Below, in pieces: positions 48,747 through 59,608 of a stretch of 64,000 nucleotides of DNA; the stretch's first letter is position 1; each line of letters begins with the position of its first letter. Location: the NCBI GenBank assembly GCA_021201295.1, contig JAJQFE010000022.1, positions 79,685-143,684 of the forward strand, written 5' to 3'. The translations under genes were made by a program, and so were the position numbers. Origin of the DNA: Tannerellaceae bacterium. GTDB taxonomy: Bacteria; Bacteroidota; Bacteroidia; Bacteroidales; Tannerellaceae. The notes below the pieces were generated by a model. It was given only the letters and a program-made list of their open reading frames with translations, was not told the DNA's origin and ran no database searches.

Positions 48747-49435
48747 AATGGTACGTATACAACTTTTTTAGTTATAAAAAATTCTTCTTTAAAATAGTCA
48801 TCCAGGTGAATGCTCATGGCTTTATTACGGAAAGGTAGTATCTCATGTTGCAATTCACCTCCTTTCAGACAAATTAAACCATTCGGAAGGGCACTTTGTT
48901 GCTCCTTCTTGATGTTTTTACTCACAATCTTCACCAGGTCAGCTAACGGCATCACAGCCCGGCTGACTACAAAATCAAATTTCTTCTTTTCCTCTTCACC
49001 CCGGCCATGCCTGAATGTCACATTCTTTAATCCAATCCCTTCTGCAACTGCCTGTCCTACCTTAATCTTTTTCCCGATACTGTCAATCAGATGAAAATGT
49101 ACTTCGGGAAACAAAATCGCTAAAGGAATACCCGGGAAACCTCCGCCGGTACCCAGATCCATAACAGAAGTACCCTCCTTAAAGCTCAGTACTTTGGCAA
49201 TCCCTAATGAATGCAGTACATGATGCTCATACAGGTTTACAATATCCTTACGGGAGATCACATTAATTTTTGCGTTCCAGTCTGCATATAAGGGATATAG
49301 ATCCCTGAATTGCTTCTTTTGAGTCTCTGTCAGGTCCGGGAAATAGGATTCCAGCAATGACCACTGGGAATGAACAATAGTCAATTCATGAGAAGGGTTG
49401 TTTAGAGCTTCGGGCGTTGTAGATAGGTGTTCCAT
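48743..49435 (-). CDS. rsmG: 16S rRNA (guanine(527)-N7)-methyltransferase
   Basis: 230 residues. The SAM-binding motif VMDLGTGGGFPGIPLAI is diagnostic, as are KINVISRKDIVNLYEHHVLHSL and the C-terminal LICLKGG. I use ATG 49435 rather than the upstream ATG at 49477, which would overlap the upstream lipoprotein gene and adds a non-conserved segment. The enzyme methylates G527 in the 530 loop of 16S rRNA. Confidence 0.94.
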   Translation of the reverse strand: MEHLSTTPEALNNPSHELTIVHSQWSLLESYFPDLTETQKKQFRDLYPLYADWNAKINVISRKDIVNLYEHHVLHSLGIAKVLSFKEGTSVMDLGTGGGFPGIPLAILFPEVHFHLIDSIGKKIKVGQAVAEGIGLKNVTFRHGRGEEEKKKFDFVVSRAVMPLADLVKIVSKNIKKEQQSALPNGLICLKGGELQHEILPFRNKAMSIHLDDYFKEEFFITKKVVYVPL

Positions 49436-49466
49436 ACAAATAAATACTATGGGATTCTTCAGTAAA

Positions 49467-50318
49467 TTATTTATCAATTAAGTAACTAACCGGGCTGTTG
49501 TTTCTCAATAAATGCCGGATGGTAGAATAGGGGAGTTCCACATGGATAGTTCCTACTACATAAGCTGCAATTTCATATTCATTGAAATCATAGGTAATAC
49601 CTTCCTCGTCTACGAGGAAATTGCCATTCGGATAAATTTCATCAATACTGAAAAACCTCATGTTTTCCAACTCTTTCGGATCTGCTACCTGATTCTGTTT
49701 AGCAATCTGGTCTACCAGTATTTCAGCCAGTCTGTCCTGATAATTATCTATAAAGATTTCTTCTTCAGGAATAGGTTCACCGGTTGCCAGATTCAGTACT
49801 TCATTGATCGTGGAATGGGCTCCATGCGCTCCTCCGGTATAACTTTCATAAGTAATCATATAACTCAGAATGTCTCCCTTATTATAAATGATATCATTAG
49901 CAGACATTTCATAATAAGAGAACCACGCACTTACCGGAGTATCTCCGGAAAAAGTAAGTTCGGATTTAAAGTCTTCCTCTAAACTTTTATAATTTTTCAG
50001 ATAATCCTCCACATATTGTTCCACCGCTTCCTGCGGGGTAAGATCCCGGTAAGGTTCACCAAAATAAGAGAGAATAAACCCTTCCTGGAGTCTGGCCAGT
50101 ATGGCTGCATCGGTATATTTTTCCGGATAAACGAATTGGATCTGCAGGTTACAGTTCGGATTTTCCGGGTTTTCTAACAGATGGTAGGTTTTATCCACCC
50201 GGATGGTATTGAATTTAATATCATTTTCAGATATATGCTTACTACCCGAATTGCATCCCTGGAAAAGGATTACCGTCAGAAAAAGTGCCATTATACAGTT
50301 ACACCTATTACTTCTCAT
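49467..50318 (-). CDS. DUF3298/DUF4163 (RsiV-like) lipoprotein
   Basis: 283 residues from ATG 50318; a lipobox FLTVILFQGCNSG makes it a lipoprotein. The middle carries DUF4163 (FSYYEMSANDIIYNKGDILSY) and the end DUF3298 (HSTINEVLNLATGEPI, then VELPYSTIRHLL), the pair also found in the lysozyme-sensing anti-sigma RsiV. Here it is outer-envelope anchored with no cytoplasmic part, so not an anti-sigma factor. Likely a cell-envelope binding protein. Confidence 0.82.
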   Translation of the reverse strand: MRSNRCNCIMALFLTVILFQGCNSGSKHISENDIKFNTIRVDKTYHLLENPENPNCNLQIQFVYPEKYTDAAILARLQEGFILSYFGEPYRDLTPQEAVEQYVEDYLKNYKSLEEDFKSELTFSGDTPVSAWFSYYEMSANDIIYNKGDILSYMITYESYTGGAHGAHSTINEVLNLATGEPIPEEEIFIDNYQDRLAEILVDQIAKQNQVADPKELENMRFFSIDEIYPNGNFLVDEEGITYDFNEYEIAAYVVGTIHVELPYSTIRHLLRNNSPVSYLIDK

Positions 50319-50460
50319 CCGACACAAATTTTAAATATTTTAGATTGCAAATGTACGTGATTATCTTATAAATTCCTTAGACAAAAAGGAAAAAAGCATG
50401 GTGAAATTCCATTCTGTATTCTACTTTATTTTTCTGCTGGTACAGAATGGATTTGAGCTC

Positions 50461-51603
50461 TTACGGAAAACGGTTATACGTCTTCCAGGCTTTGGCTCGT
50501 TCCCGGTTCCGCATTTTAGCCCGTTCAGCCGGTGAAAAAATAGATTTCAATCCGTCATCAAACGAAACACCCGACGGACGGACAGCCTCTCTCCTTATAT
50601 TAGGTGAAACTACAAAAGCCCTGATTTTGTTCGCCGGTAAAGGCTTATCCAACCCGTAACGCATGAAGACAGCCGGAGGCATCGAATAGAGATCGATCTC
50701 CTTTTCTTCGGATTCCGGACGGACGAATTCCGAAAAATCTTTGGTAATAGTCAATTGATCCGGCTGTGCAAGAAGCATTTTTTCAGCCGGAGCCGGAGGA
50801 CTTATCCGGATCAGGATACCGGACTCAATGGCCCGGACTGCTTCCGAATTCAGCCGGATCTCCTCCTTACCGGACAAAACATTCCGGAGCCAAACCGAGT
50901 CTTTTTCAGTCCATTGAGCATGTAAGTAACTCGTCTTACTGAAACAGATCCATAGAACAAGCAGAATATTTCTTTTCATGCGTATGAAATCAGCAGCTAA
51001 TAATATTCCAGGCATTAGCCTTTTTTTGTTTCTTCTTTTGGCACGTTCACTTTTTGAAAAAATATCCTGCAAAACATCTTCCATAGAGAAACGGCTCTTA
51101 ACCACAGCATTTACACTACCTCTTCGTTGGCCATCCCTGACCTCTTCTAAGAATAAGTTCTCCGCTTTGGCAGCAACAGTAACCAGACTGTGGCCTAACT
51201 GGAACTCCGTTTTTTTCAAAGGAGAGGAGTTAATACGAAAAGCATTCCTATCCGTTTTTAATGCATCTGCCTGTCGGAGTTGATGCAATTGATACACACT
51301 GGGAGGCACAGTCTGATAATCAGGTAAGGAATCCGTATCCATCACTTGACCTGCGCCGGAAAAGTCCCGGGTAACAGGTAAAACCGGAGGAGCAGAAAGA
51401 AGCTGGTTCATGTTTTCATCGTGATTAATCAGGGTTCCTGCCTCAATCGCCTTTAACACCTCAGGTCTTAACCGGATCTCCTCCTTACCGGAAAGGACTC
51501 CTTTCAACCACACAGAATCTTTCTCAGACCATTGAGCCCATAGATCTCCGGTATGGTGGAGCCAGCAAAGTGTTAATATTAGCATCTTCTTAGTCATCCC
51601 CAA
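50461..51603 (-). CDS. Tandem DUF4858 protein (two fused paralogues with an internal signal peptide)
   Basis: 380 residues in two clear halves. Half 1 (51603-50980) and half 2 (from Met209, ATG 50979) both contain a signal-like hydrophobic start, then AQW(S/T)EKDSVWL, VLSGKEEIRL, (V/A)(L/R)AIE(A/S)G, and end ...FS(K/P)(S/A)ERAK(R/M)RN. The first half runs on to RMKRNILLVLWICF, which is an internal signal peptide. So the frame is probably two genes joined by loss of a stop; the second may also start separately at 50979. The family is Bacteroidales-specific and of unknown function. Confidence 0.7.
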   Translation of the reverse strand: MGMTKKMLILTLCWLHHTGDLWAQWSEKDSVWLKGVLSGKEEIRLRPEVLKAIEAGTLINHDENMNQLLSAPPVLPVTRDFSGAGQVMDTDSLPDYQTVPPSVYQLHQLRQADALKTDRNAFRINSSPLKKTEFQLGHSLVTVAAKAENLFLEEVRDGQRRGSVNAVVKSRFSMEDVLQDIFSKSERAKRRNKKRLMPGILLAADFIRMKRNILLVLWICFSKTSYLHAQWTEKDSVWLRNVLSGKEEIRLNSEAVRAIESGILIRISPPAPAEKMLLAQPDQLTITKDFSEFVRPESEEKEIDLYSMPPAVFMRYGLDKPLPANKIRAFVVSPNIRREAVRPSGVSFDDGLKSIFSPAERAKMRNRERAKAWKTYNRFP

Positions 51604-51923
51604 TATTAAAAGGCCGGTAAGGTAGAGGTTAAAACCTAGGAAAGAGTAAATTTTCTATTAATTAAAGCGAATAAACTGTTGAAGTTTCTAAAGAGAATAC
51701 AATCTTAATTTAATTGTTCCCAATTTTATACAAAATAAGGCAGGGTGAAAAATATATATACAATGGCACAGGTCTATCCACCATTTCGCTTTTCCTTTTT
51801 ACTTCAGATTTTATCCGTTTAACAGATCCATCCAAAAAAGGAAAACATTTAACCCCTATTTTTACAGTGTGTTAATAACTTAGTTAGGCAGTAGTTTATT
51901 TGAAAGTAAAAGCAAAATTGATT

Positions 51924-53801
51924 ATGACAAATAGGTTATACATTTTCTTATGTACACTGTGCTCCATAGGAATCATTTCTTGTTCCCGGGAAGATCTGTC
52001 TTTCGGTAATAAAGAAACAGAAGGAATAGATTACGAGGTGGAAGAGGAATTTGAAACCAATACCCAGGAAGTGACTTTTGAAAATGAAGTAACGATTGCC
52101 TTTTCATCCGGTACGGCATCGGTCAATAATCCGTATGCCTCCCAGGGAATCTCCATCCAGGTAGAGGGAGACCATGTGATTATTGACTCCTCCGCACAAA
52201 ACGGAGACATTCAGTATGTCCTTTCCGGAAATACAACAAACGGATCCGTTAAGATTTACAGTGATTATGCGTTTGGCTTAGTCCTGAATGGAGTCAGCAT
52301 TATAAATGAAGATGGGCCGGCATTAAATATTCAGTCCGGGAAAAAAGCCTCTGTCCTACTGGTAGAACATACGGCAAACCGCTTAGTGGATAGTAAAACA
52401 TATACAGATAATACAACAGAAGATAGAAAAGGCGCATTTTTTAGTGAAGGACAATTGATTTTTACCGGAAAGGGTAGCTTAGAAGTCGTTGGGCGGTGGA
52501 AACATGGGATTTGTAGTGATGATTATATAGAAGTGCAGGAAGGATCCATCAAAGTTTCTGCTGCTGCCAGCGACGGGCTACATGCAAATGAATACATCCG
52601 GCTGGATGGCGGTACAATAGATTTACATGTACAAGGCGAAGGGATTGAGTGTGAAAAGGGTTATCTGATAGTTAATGGAGGCAATCTCTCTATTGTTACA
52701 ACAGGTGAAAAAGGGCATGGATTAAAGAGTAGCGGAGATTGCACCATTAACTATTGTGAGCAAATGAATATCACTGTCAAAGGAAATGGCTCCAAAGGAT
52801 TCAAAACAGGCGGTAATCTGCATATTGTCAACGGAGCCATTGAGATCACGGCTACAGGGGATGCATTTTATGACAGCGATGACAAGGATATTACCTCCCC
52901 GGCAGGACTCAAATGCGATGGGAATTGTACGATTGACAAAGCCACCCTGGTGCTTACCTGCACAGGAAGTGCCGGAAAAGGGATCAATACAGGAGGTACC
53001 TCCGTTTTTAATAATCCGGCTATCACAGTGACTACTTCCGGGAAACAATTTACGTACAACCGGGAATCATCCTCTGCGAAAGCCATTAAAAGTACAGGCG
53101 ACCTGACCGTGAACGATGGGACCTATCGGATTAAGACTTCCACCAATGGAGCAGAAGGCATGGAAAGTAAAGCCACCCTCACCATCAATGGCGGACAGAT
53201 TGAAATAGAAGCCTATGACGATTGCCTGAATGCTTCCCGGCATATCCAGGTGAACGGTGGACAGATCTATTGCTATAGTACGGGAAACGACGGAGTAGAC
53301 TCCAACGGAACACTCACAGTGACAGGTGGCCTGATCATCGCCTCCGGAACCAGTTCACCGGAGGAGGGTTTCGACTGTGATAATAACACATTTAAAATAA
53401 CCGGTGGTGTGTTAATCGGAACCGGAGAGTCTACCAGTACACCTACATCGAGTGCCTGCACACAGTACTCACTGATCTGGGGCACATCCGGCACAGCCAG
53501 CCAACTCATACACATCCAGTCTGCTTCCGGAGAACAGATCCTGACCTATCAGGTGCCACGTTCCTACAATCAAATGACCTTTCTGTATAGTAGCCCTTCT
53601 CTGGAAGGGAATCAAAACTATACGATCTATACCGGAGGCTCCATCACAGGTGCAAACGATTTTCACGGATATTATACCGGCGGTACCTACAGTGGCGGAA
53701 CCTCTTCCCAGACCTTTACTACTACATCATTAGTCACCTCCATAGGCAATTCTTCCGGAGGTATAGGAGGGGGCGGCCCAGGTTTCGGCGGTCGCTGGTA
53801 A
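51924..53801 (+). CDS. Cthe_2159-family carbohydrate-binding beta-helix lipoprotein
   Basis: From ATG 51924 the 625-residue protein has a lipobox (IGIISCSRED), then a stack of repeats of the type GG.(I/L).I...G.....S.G (GGNLSIVTTGEKGHGLKSSG, GGQIEIEAYDDCLNAS, GGQIYCYSTGNDGVDSNG) that make a right-handed beta-helix, and ends with a Gly-rich tail (GGIGGGGPGFGGRW). It resembles pfam14262, a Ca-dependent sugar-binding family with the patterns DG and DD. Surface lipoprotein; likely glycan binding. A weak promoter-like TATTTTTA lies upstream. Confidence 0.82.
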   Translation: MTNRLYIFLCTLCSIGIISCSREDLSFGNKETEGIDYEVEEEFETNTQEVTFENEVTIAFSSGTASVNNPYASQGISIQVEGDHVIIDSSAQNGDIQYVLSGNTTNGSVKIYSDYAFGLVLNGVSIINEDGPALNIQSGKKASVLLVEHTANRLVDSKTYTDNTTEDRKGAFFSEGQLIFTGKGSLEVVGRWKHGICSDDYIEVQEGSIKVSAAASDGLHANEYIRLDGGTIDLHVQGEGIECEKGYLIVNGGNLSIVTTGEKGHGLKSSGDCTINYCEQMNITVKGNGSKGFKTGGNLHIVNGAIEITATGDAFYDSDDKDITSPAGLKCDGNCTIDKATLVLTCTGSAGKGINTGGTSVFNNPAITVTTSGKQFTYNRESSSAKAIKSTGDLTVNDGTYRIKTSTNGAEGMESKATLTINGGQIEIEAYDDCLNASRHIQVNGGQIYCYSTGNDGVDSNGTLTVTGGLIIASGTSSPEEGFDCDNNTFKITGGVLIGTGESTSTPTSSACTQYSLIWGTSGTASQLIHIQSASGEQILTYQVPRSYNQMTFLYSSPSLEGNQNYTIYTGGSITGANDFHGYYTGGTYSGGTSSQTFTTTSLVTSIGNSSGGIGGGGPGFGGRW

Positions 53802-53868
53802 CTCCATTATCCCCATTTTTGATTGACACACACTTACTTATAAATTTTCATAGGTTCATTTTTTTTGG

Positions 53869-53901
53869 ATACCCATCATCGGGAGATGGCGGGTATTTTT
53901 T
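53869..53901 (+). terminator. Intrinsic terminator after the beta-helix gene
   Basis: Stem ATACCC/GGGTAT (53869-53874, 53891-53896) plus inner CATC/GATG, with GGGA loop and a T-run at the end. Confidence 0.75.
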
Positions 53902-53954
53902 AAAGAAATCACATTTCATCGTCCGTTATTCATTCTCAATTCTCAATTGTTCCG

Positions 53955-53962
53955 TATATTTG
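53955..53962 (+). promoter_or_regulatory. Bacteroidota -7 box (TATATTTG)
   Basis: Exact match to TAnnTTTG, 25 bases before the ATG of the patatin-like gene at 53987. Confidence 0.5.
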
Positions 53963-53986
53963 CTATCCTGAAAATAGTCCGGCTAT

Positions 53987-54868
53987 ATGATGGCAATAGA
54001 TGATCAGACAGGGTTAGTATTAGAAGGAGGAGGCATGCGCGGTGTATTCACCGCAGGTGTCCTGGATTATTTTATGGATCATAACATCCGGTTCCCCTAC
54101 ACCATTGGCGTGTCAGCCGGAGCCAGTAACGGAATCTCCTATATCTCCGGGCAAAGAGAACGGTCCAGATATAGTAATATCGATCTGTTACAACATCATA
54201 ATTACATAGGAATCAAACATTTTCTGAGGGGGAAAGGCTTTATCGATCTCGATTTCCTCTTTTATATCTATCCGGACAAATACTACCCGTTTGATTATGA
54301 ACGCTACTTCCGGTCCAAAGAACGTTTTGTCATGGTTACCAGCAACTGCCTGACCGGGAAAGCAGCATACTACAAAGAGAAAAAAGATCCGGACCGTTTG
54401 TTAGCTATCCTAAGAGCCTCCTGTTCACTTCCTGTCTTATGCCCGCTGTCCTATGTAGACGGCCTGCCCATGGTCGACGGAGGAGTCTGCGATGCGATCC
54501 CTGTCCGCCATGCCATAGAAGAAGGCTATCAGAAGAATGTCATCATTCTGACCCGCAACAAAGGATATCGCAAAAAAGATAAAGATTTTCACCTCCCCGG
54601 TTTTATCTACCGGAAATATCCGGCCATCCGGGAACAACTCAAACTCCGTTACTGGAATTATAACCAGGTATTAGAGGACATAGACCGGCTGGAAGCAGAA
54701 GGAAAAGCCATAGTCATCCGTCCGCAGAATCCTATCCGCGTAGGACGAACCGACAAAGACGTCACCCGCCTGACGGAATTATATGAAGAAGGCTACCGTT
54801 GTGCAGCCGCCCTGATGGGTTCCCAAACAATTACCTATCCTGATCTGAGATCAGATCCCGTAAAGTAA
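53987..54868 (+). CDS. Patatin-like phospholipase
   Basis: 293 residues. Oxyanion loop EGGGMRG (13-19), nucleophile Ser43 in GVSAGAS, catalytic Asp164 in VDGGVCDAIP: the full Ser-Asp dyad. No signal peptide, so a cytoplasmic lipid hydrolase of the YjjU/RssA group. Convergent with the DUF2156 gene 16 bases on; the short GTAAGTG/CACTTAC inverted repeat between them may help end transcription. Confidence 0.92.
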   Translation: MMAIDDQTGLVLEGGGMRGVFTAGVLDYFMDHNIRFPYTIGVSAGASNGISYISGQRERSRYSNIDLLQHHNYIGIKHFLRGKGFIDLDFLFYIYPDKYYPFDYERYFRSKERFVMVTSNCLTGKAAYYKEKKDPDRLLAILRASCSLPVLCPLSYVDGLPMVDGGVCDAIPVRHAIEEGYQKNVIILTRNKGYRKKDKDFHLPGFIYRKYPAIREQLKLRYWNYNQVLEDIDRLEAEGKAIVIRPQNPIRVGRTDKDVTRLTELYEEGYRCAAALMGSQTITYPDLRSDPVK

Positions 54869-54884
54869 GTGTCCGGTGAAGCAA

Positions 54885-55793
54885 TCACTTACGGATAGCC
54901 GTATACTTCTCCAGCAGAAGCACCGGATAATAAGACTGCTTCGCCTGCCGTAATCCCGAAATACCCAGATCCTCTTCCCGGTTGATATACAAAAACTGCT
55001 CCGGAATATGCGACACAAACTCCTGGTTGATGGCACTATACGCTCCCTCATATTGAATATCCGCTTTCTCCACATGAATGCCAAACGTATCCTTCGTAAT
55101 AGGAGCCCCAAACGAAAAAGCAACAATCCGGCCATCCACACAAATACCACCGCCTATCAATCCCAGCTCACTGAAATGTTCCAGCGCATACGTCATGGAA
55201 CGACGCTCATAGCTCAGATCCTCCTCATCCTCATCCGTCCGGTTAGCCTTGTACCACTTACGTTCCAGCTCTAAACAATAAGGGACTAATTCCGGCGTGA
55301 TCGGTTTATATTCATAGCTATATCGCTTATTAAATTTATTGATATGATTACGCTTAGCCTGGTATTTCTTACCCGTCAGGTTGACCAGGTCCTCCCGCAG
55401 GTAGATATAATCAAAATAATCCCGGTTCGGTAAATATTTGAATTCCCCCGGTAGCGCCTCCTCCAGATCCCTGCGCCCCAATGGAGTCACCCCTAACAGC
55501 CACAACATATGCCCCTGTTTAGCCGCATCTTCTTCCAGCAAAGAAATAACCTCCCGCATATCTCCCTCACCATTTCCAACAGGACACATATAGACCGGCC
55601 GCTGTTCATCCTCCTCCACATGAAAACGGATCACTAAAAAATCTTTCACCACAGCAAACTTACTATGGTAAAGGAATCGCCAGCTACACATATTGGCAAA
55701 AGAAAAATCGCAGTTTTTATATTCACTCTGAAACGTAAAAGATGTAATGATCTTCCGATCCTGCAACGTGATAGGCTTAAATGGTATCTCCAT
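54885..55793 (-). CDS. DUF2156 / lysylphosphatidylglycerol-synthetase-like C-terminal protein
   Basis: 302 residues from ATG 55793 (MEIPFKPITLQDRKII). FSFANMCSWRF near the start and RNHINKFNKRY, then LGLIGGGICVDGRIVAFSFG and INREEDLGISGLRQAKQSYYP, are typical of DUF2156, which has a tandem GNAT-like fold and is related to the aminoacyl-transferase part of MprF. No membrane helix is present. Probably transfers an aminoacyl or acyl group; substrate unknown. Confidence 0.85.
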   Translation of the reverse strand: MEIPFKPITLQDRKIITSFTFQSEYKNCDFSFANMCSWRFLYHSKFAVVKDFLVIRFHVEEDEQRPVYMCPVGNGEGDMREVISLLEEDAAKQGHMLWLLGVTPLGRRDLEEALPGEFKYLPNRDYFDYIYLREDLVNLTGKKYQAKRNHINKFNKRYSYEYKPITPELVPYCLELERKWYKANRTDEDEEDLSYERRSMTYALEHFSELGLIGGGICVDGRIVAFSFGAPITKDTFGIHVEKADIQYEGAYSAINQEFVSHIPEQFLYINREEDLGISGLRQAKQSYYPVLLLEKYTAIRK

Positions 55794-55882
55794 TATTGCA
55801 TAAGTCTGATTTATGAAATACAAATATAAATGAATCTTCTGAAAAGCGGGTTTCAAAGATGAGAAAAAATAGATTACCCCAT

Positions 55883-57646
55883 TCAGGCAAACTGTTCCTT
55901 ATATAAAGAATAGTATTTCCCCTTCTTGTCCAGCAGCTCCTGGTGCGTACCCTTTTCAATGACCTCCCCGTATTCCAGTACCACAATCTCATCCGCATTC
56001 TTGATGGTAGACAACTGGTGAGCAATCACAAAACTGGTCCGTCCCTCCATCAGCCGGTCTAATCCTTTCTGGATCCGGATTTCACTGCGGGTATCAATAT
56101 TACTGGTCGCCTCATCCAGCAATAAAATAGTCGGATTGGCAATCGCAGCCCGGGCAATATTCAACAACTGCCGTTGCCCCTGGCTCAGGTTTTCCCCATC
56201 ATTATACAACATCGTGTCATAGCCATGCTGCAACCGCTTAATGAAGGAATGAGCCGAAGTCAGTTTCGCAGCCTCCATCACCTCCTCATCCGTAGCATCC
56301 AGCCTGCCAAAACGGATATTCTACCGGACACTGCCCGTAAAGAGATGCGTATCCTGCAACACAATCGCCATCATCTGACGCAGGCTCTTTCGCCGGATAT
56401 GGTACAATGAAATATCATCAATCGTAATATCCCCCGATTCAATGTCATAAAAATGGGGAAGCATATTCAGGATCGTGGTTTTTCCGGCTCCCGTAGTGCC
56501 TACCAACGCAATCTTTTTCCCGGCAGGAATACACAGGTTAATATCCTTCAGAATCAATTTACCCGGGTCATAGCTGAAATACACCTGGTCCAGCGCAACC
56601 TCCCCTTTCATATGCTCAATAGGGATAGCATCCGGAGCATCCGCCGGTTCCGGTTCCTCATCCATCACCTGGAAGATCCGTTCCGCACCCGCCAGGGCCG
56701 CCTGGATCGTATTATACAGGCTAGCCAGTTCATTGATCGGACGGCCAAACTGCCGGGAATACTGCAGAAAGGTAGCCAGCCCCCCGATATCAAAACCCCG
56801 GTAGATCGCTAAAATACCTCCCACAATGGTAATAAATACATAAGTAAGCGTATTCAGGTTCTGCATGACAGGCATCATCAGCCCGGAATAAAACTGGGCC
56901 TTGAGGGATTTATCCTGTAAGTCCAGATTCTTTTCCCGGAAACCCGCTTCCACCTGCGGCTCATGGCCAAACACCTTCACCACCTTTTGTCCACTGATCA
57001 TCTCTTCAATATACCCATTCATATCCCCCAGCGACACTTGCTGCGCTTTGAAATACCGGCTACTCTTCTTCACGATCTGCCGGGCACTCAGGATCATGAC
57101 CAGAACCGTGATCAGCGCCACCAATGTCAGGATCGGACTGATATAAAGCATCAGGACAAAGATTCCCGTCAGCGTCAGCACACTACTGAACATGTCCGAT
57201 AACGAGTCAGTCAACGCATCACTGATCCAGTCAATATCATTCGTGTACCGGCTCATCAGGTCCCTATGCTGGTGCTCATCAAAATATTTGATCGGCAGAT
57301 ATTCTATTTTCTCAAACAACTCCGAACGCATCCGGTGGACCGTCCGCTGAGCGATCCGGTTCAACAGATAGGAACGGATCCAGACAGCAGCCACCCCTGC
57401 CAGATAGACCCCGCTCAGCATGGTCAACATCCGCACCAATCCCCGGAGATCGCCCGGTAAGATATAGTCATTAATGATGGGACGTAAGAGATAAGAACCC
57501 GTCAGGTCCGCAGCAATACCAATCACAATCATACAAAAGATCACGATCAGCAGGCTCCGGTCACAGGCTAAATAAGACACCAACCTCCTCAGCATTTTTC
57601 CCGCTGCCCTCGGAATATTTTTTTGAATGGTTTCCGGTTGTTCCAT
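55883..57646 (-). pseudogene. ABC exporter half-transporter B (MsbA/MdlB-like), one amber codon
   Basis: 587 codons: six-helix ABC membrane domain, then an ATPase domain with Walker A VGTTGAGKTTIL, signature LSQGQRQL and Walker B ILLLDEAT. TAG at 56321-56323 (on the - strand) interrupts TGSVR*NIRFGR in the ATPase domain, just after the Q-loop region; a Gln codon (VRQNIRFG) fits. Apart from that codon the protein is complete. Pairs with the gene at 57651 as a heterodimeric exporter; the genes are 4 bases apart. Confidence 0.88.
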
Positions 57647-57650
57647 AGCC

Positions 57651-59375
57651 TTACACAGTCAATTGTTGAGAGTTATAAATTTCACGGTACACCTCAGAAG
57701 TTTCCATCAGGTCAGCCGGCCTGCCCAGCGCCAGGATCTGGCCATCCTCTAAGATCATCACCCGGTCAGCCGATTGCATCGTATTCAGCCGCTGGGTAAT
57801 AATAAACACCGTCGTATCTTCCAGCATACGGTTCAGGTTCGTCCGGATCTTCAGTTCCGTCTCCGTGTCCACCGCACTCGTGCTGTCATCCAGGATCAAC
57901 ACCTTCGGTTTTCTCAGTAAAGACCGGGCAATACAGATCCGCTGTTTCTGACCTCCCGACAGATTGGAACCACCCCGTTCCAGTATCGTATCATACCCAT
58001 CTGCTAGCGACATAATAAAATCATGCGCCTCCGCAGCCTGGGCCGCCTCTTCCATTTCCTCATACGAAGCATCCTCTTTTCCCCACCGCAGGTTATCCGC
58101 AATAGTCCCGGAGAAAAGGACATTCTTTTGCAGGACCACACCCACACCCTGGTGCAACACATCCAGGTTATAATCCTGGACATCCCTGCCATCAATCAGG
58201 ATCTGCCCGCCCGTCACATTATACAAACGGGGAATCAATTGCACCAACGAAGTTTTAGCCGAACCCGTGGCTCCCACCACAGCAATCGTTTCCCCCGGCG
58301 GGGCCTCAAAGTTGATCTCATGCAACACATCCGTTTCACCGTCCTGATAGCGGAAGTCCACCCGTTTAAAGATCACTTCCCCTCTCTCCACCCGGGAGGT
58401 GTTCCGTAAGCCCTCCGGCGTATTGGTCAGCGAAGGTTCCTTATTCAGCACCTCCAGGACCCGTTCCGAAGAAGCCGAAGCCCGGGCAGCCGTCATAATG
58501 ATCATCGAAAGCATCATCAACGAAAACAGGATCTGCGCCAGGTAATTGACCACTGCAATCAGTTCACCCACCTGCAACTGGCTGTTGATTACCTTCCGTC
58601 CCCCAAACCACAGAACCGCTAAGATGGAAAAGTTCATCACTAACTGCAGGATTGGGAAAGCCGTAATCACCATGTTAGAAGCCCGGATCACCATATCCCG
58701 CAACTCCTCACTGCTCCGTTCAAACTTCCCAATCTCAAAGTCCTCCCTCACAAACGATTTCACCAGCCGGATATTGGTCAGGTTTTCCCGTACCACCTCA
58801 TTCAACTGGTCTAATTTCTGCTGGACAATCACAAAATAGGGAAAAGCAGACCGCAGGATCAAATACAAACTGACAGCCAGCACCGGAATAGACACCAGCA
58901 GGATCTACCCTAAGTCTTTATTGATCCACAAAACGAAGAACAGCGCCATCACCAGCATCAACGGCGAACGCAACAACGTCCGCAGAGACATCAGGATCAC
59001 CAACTGGATCTTCGTAATATCATTTGTCAGCCGGGTGATCAGCGAAGCCGGACTGAACAGGTCAATATCCGGAAAAGAAAATTCCTGGATCCGGTGAAAC
59101 AAAGCACCCCGCAGATCCGTCCCAAACCCAACTGAAGCATACGACGAAACATACATATTCCCGACACTCACCCCTAAGCTAAGCACCGAAATCAACACCA
59201 TATATATCCCCGTATGAAGAATGTAAGACAAGTCCCCCTGCATCACTCCATGATCCACAATCCTTGCCATAAACATTGGCTGAGCGGTTTCACAAAGTAC
59301 CATGACCAGCACAAGCAGGGGACTCAGCAACAAACTCTTTTTGTACCCCTTAATAATCTCCCAATATTTTTTCAT
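57651..59375 (-). pseudogene. ABC exporter half-transporter A (MdlA-like), one amber codon
   Basis: From ATG 59375 (MKKYWEIIKGYKKS) the protein has the same membrane-plus-ATPase layout: Walker A VGATGSAKTSL, signature NLSGGQKQRI, Walker B VLILDDST. Walker A ends SAKTS; one lesion, TAG at 58905-58907 on the - strand, lies in the membrane part (NKDLG*ILLVSIPVL) where Trp or Gln would fit. Walker B has D-D-S in place of D-E-A/P: Asp instead of the catalytic Glu, a known feature of the degenerate half of heterodimeric exporters. First gene of the operon. Confidence 0.86.
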
Positions 59376-59608
59376 CCGTTTGATATGCTCTTGTAGGAAG
59401 GAAACAATCGGAGCGTCAGGATGGTTGCCCCGGACCAATAAAATATCCGCCCCACTGCTAAAGAATGGAAAGCACGGGAGTTAGCTGGCCACTGGCCTGG
59501 CCGAACTTGTAATCAGCCGTGGCCGGAAGATCCCTTTCCACCAAATCCGGTGGGTCAGGGAAAATCCTCCGGCCGCCACTGGGTCAGGATTCCTTTACCT
59601 AAAAGTTT
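59376..59608. other. Intergenic region, start of the accessory region
   Basis: No gene. It holds the nested hairpin at 59521-59574 and lies upstream of the ABC operon on the - strand. No exact -7 box was found. Confidence 0.4.
59521..59574. repeat. Nested three-part hairpin
   Basis: Stems GGCCGGA/TCCGGCC (59521-59527, 59568-59574), TCCCT/AGGGA (59531-59535, 59557-59561) and CCACC/GGTGG (59538-59542, 59549-59553) stack on one axis with a 6-base loop. It could be a terminator for the gene at 59609 or a structured RNA. Confidence 0.5.
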
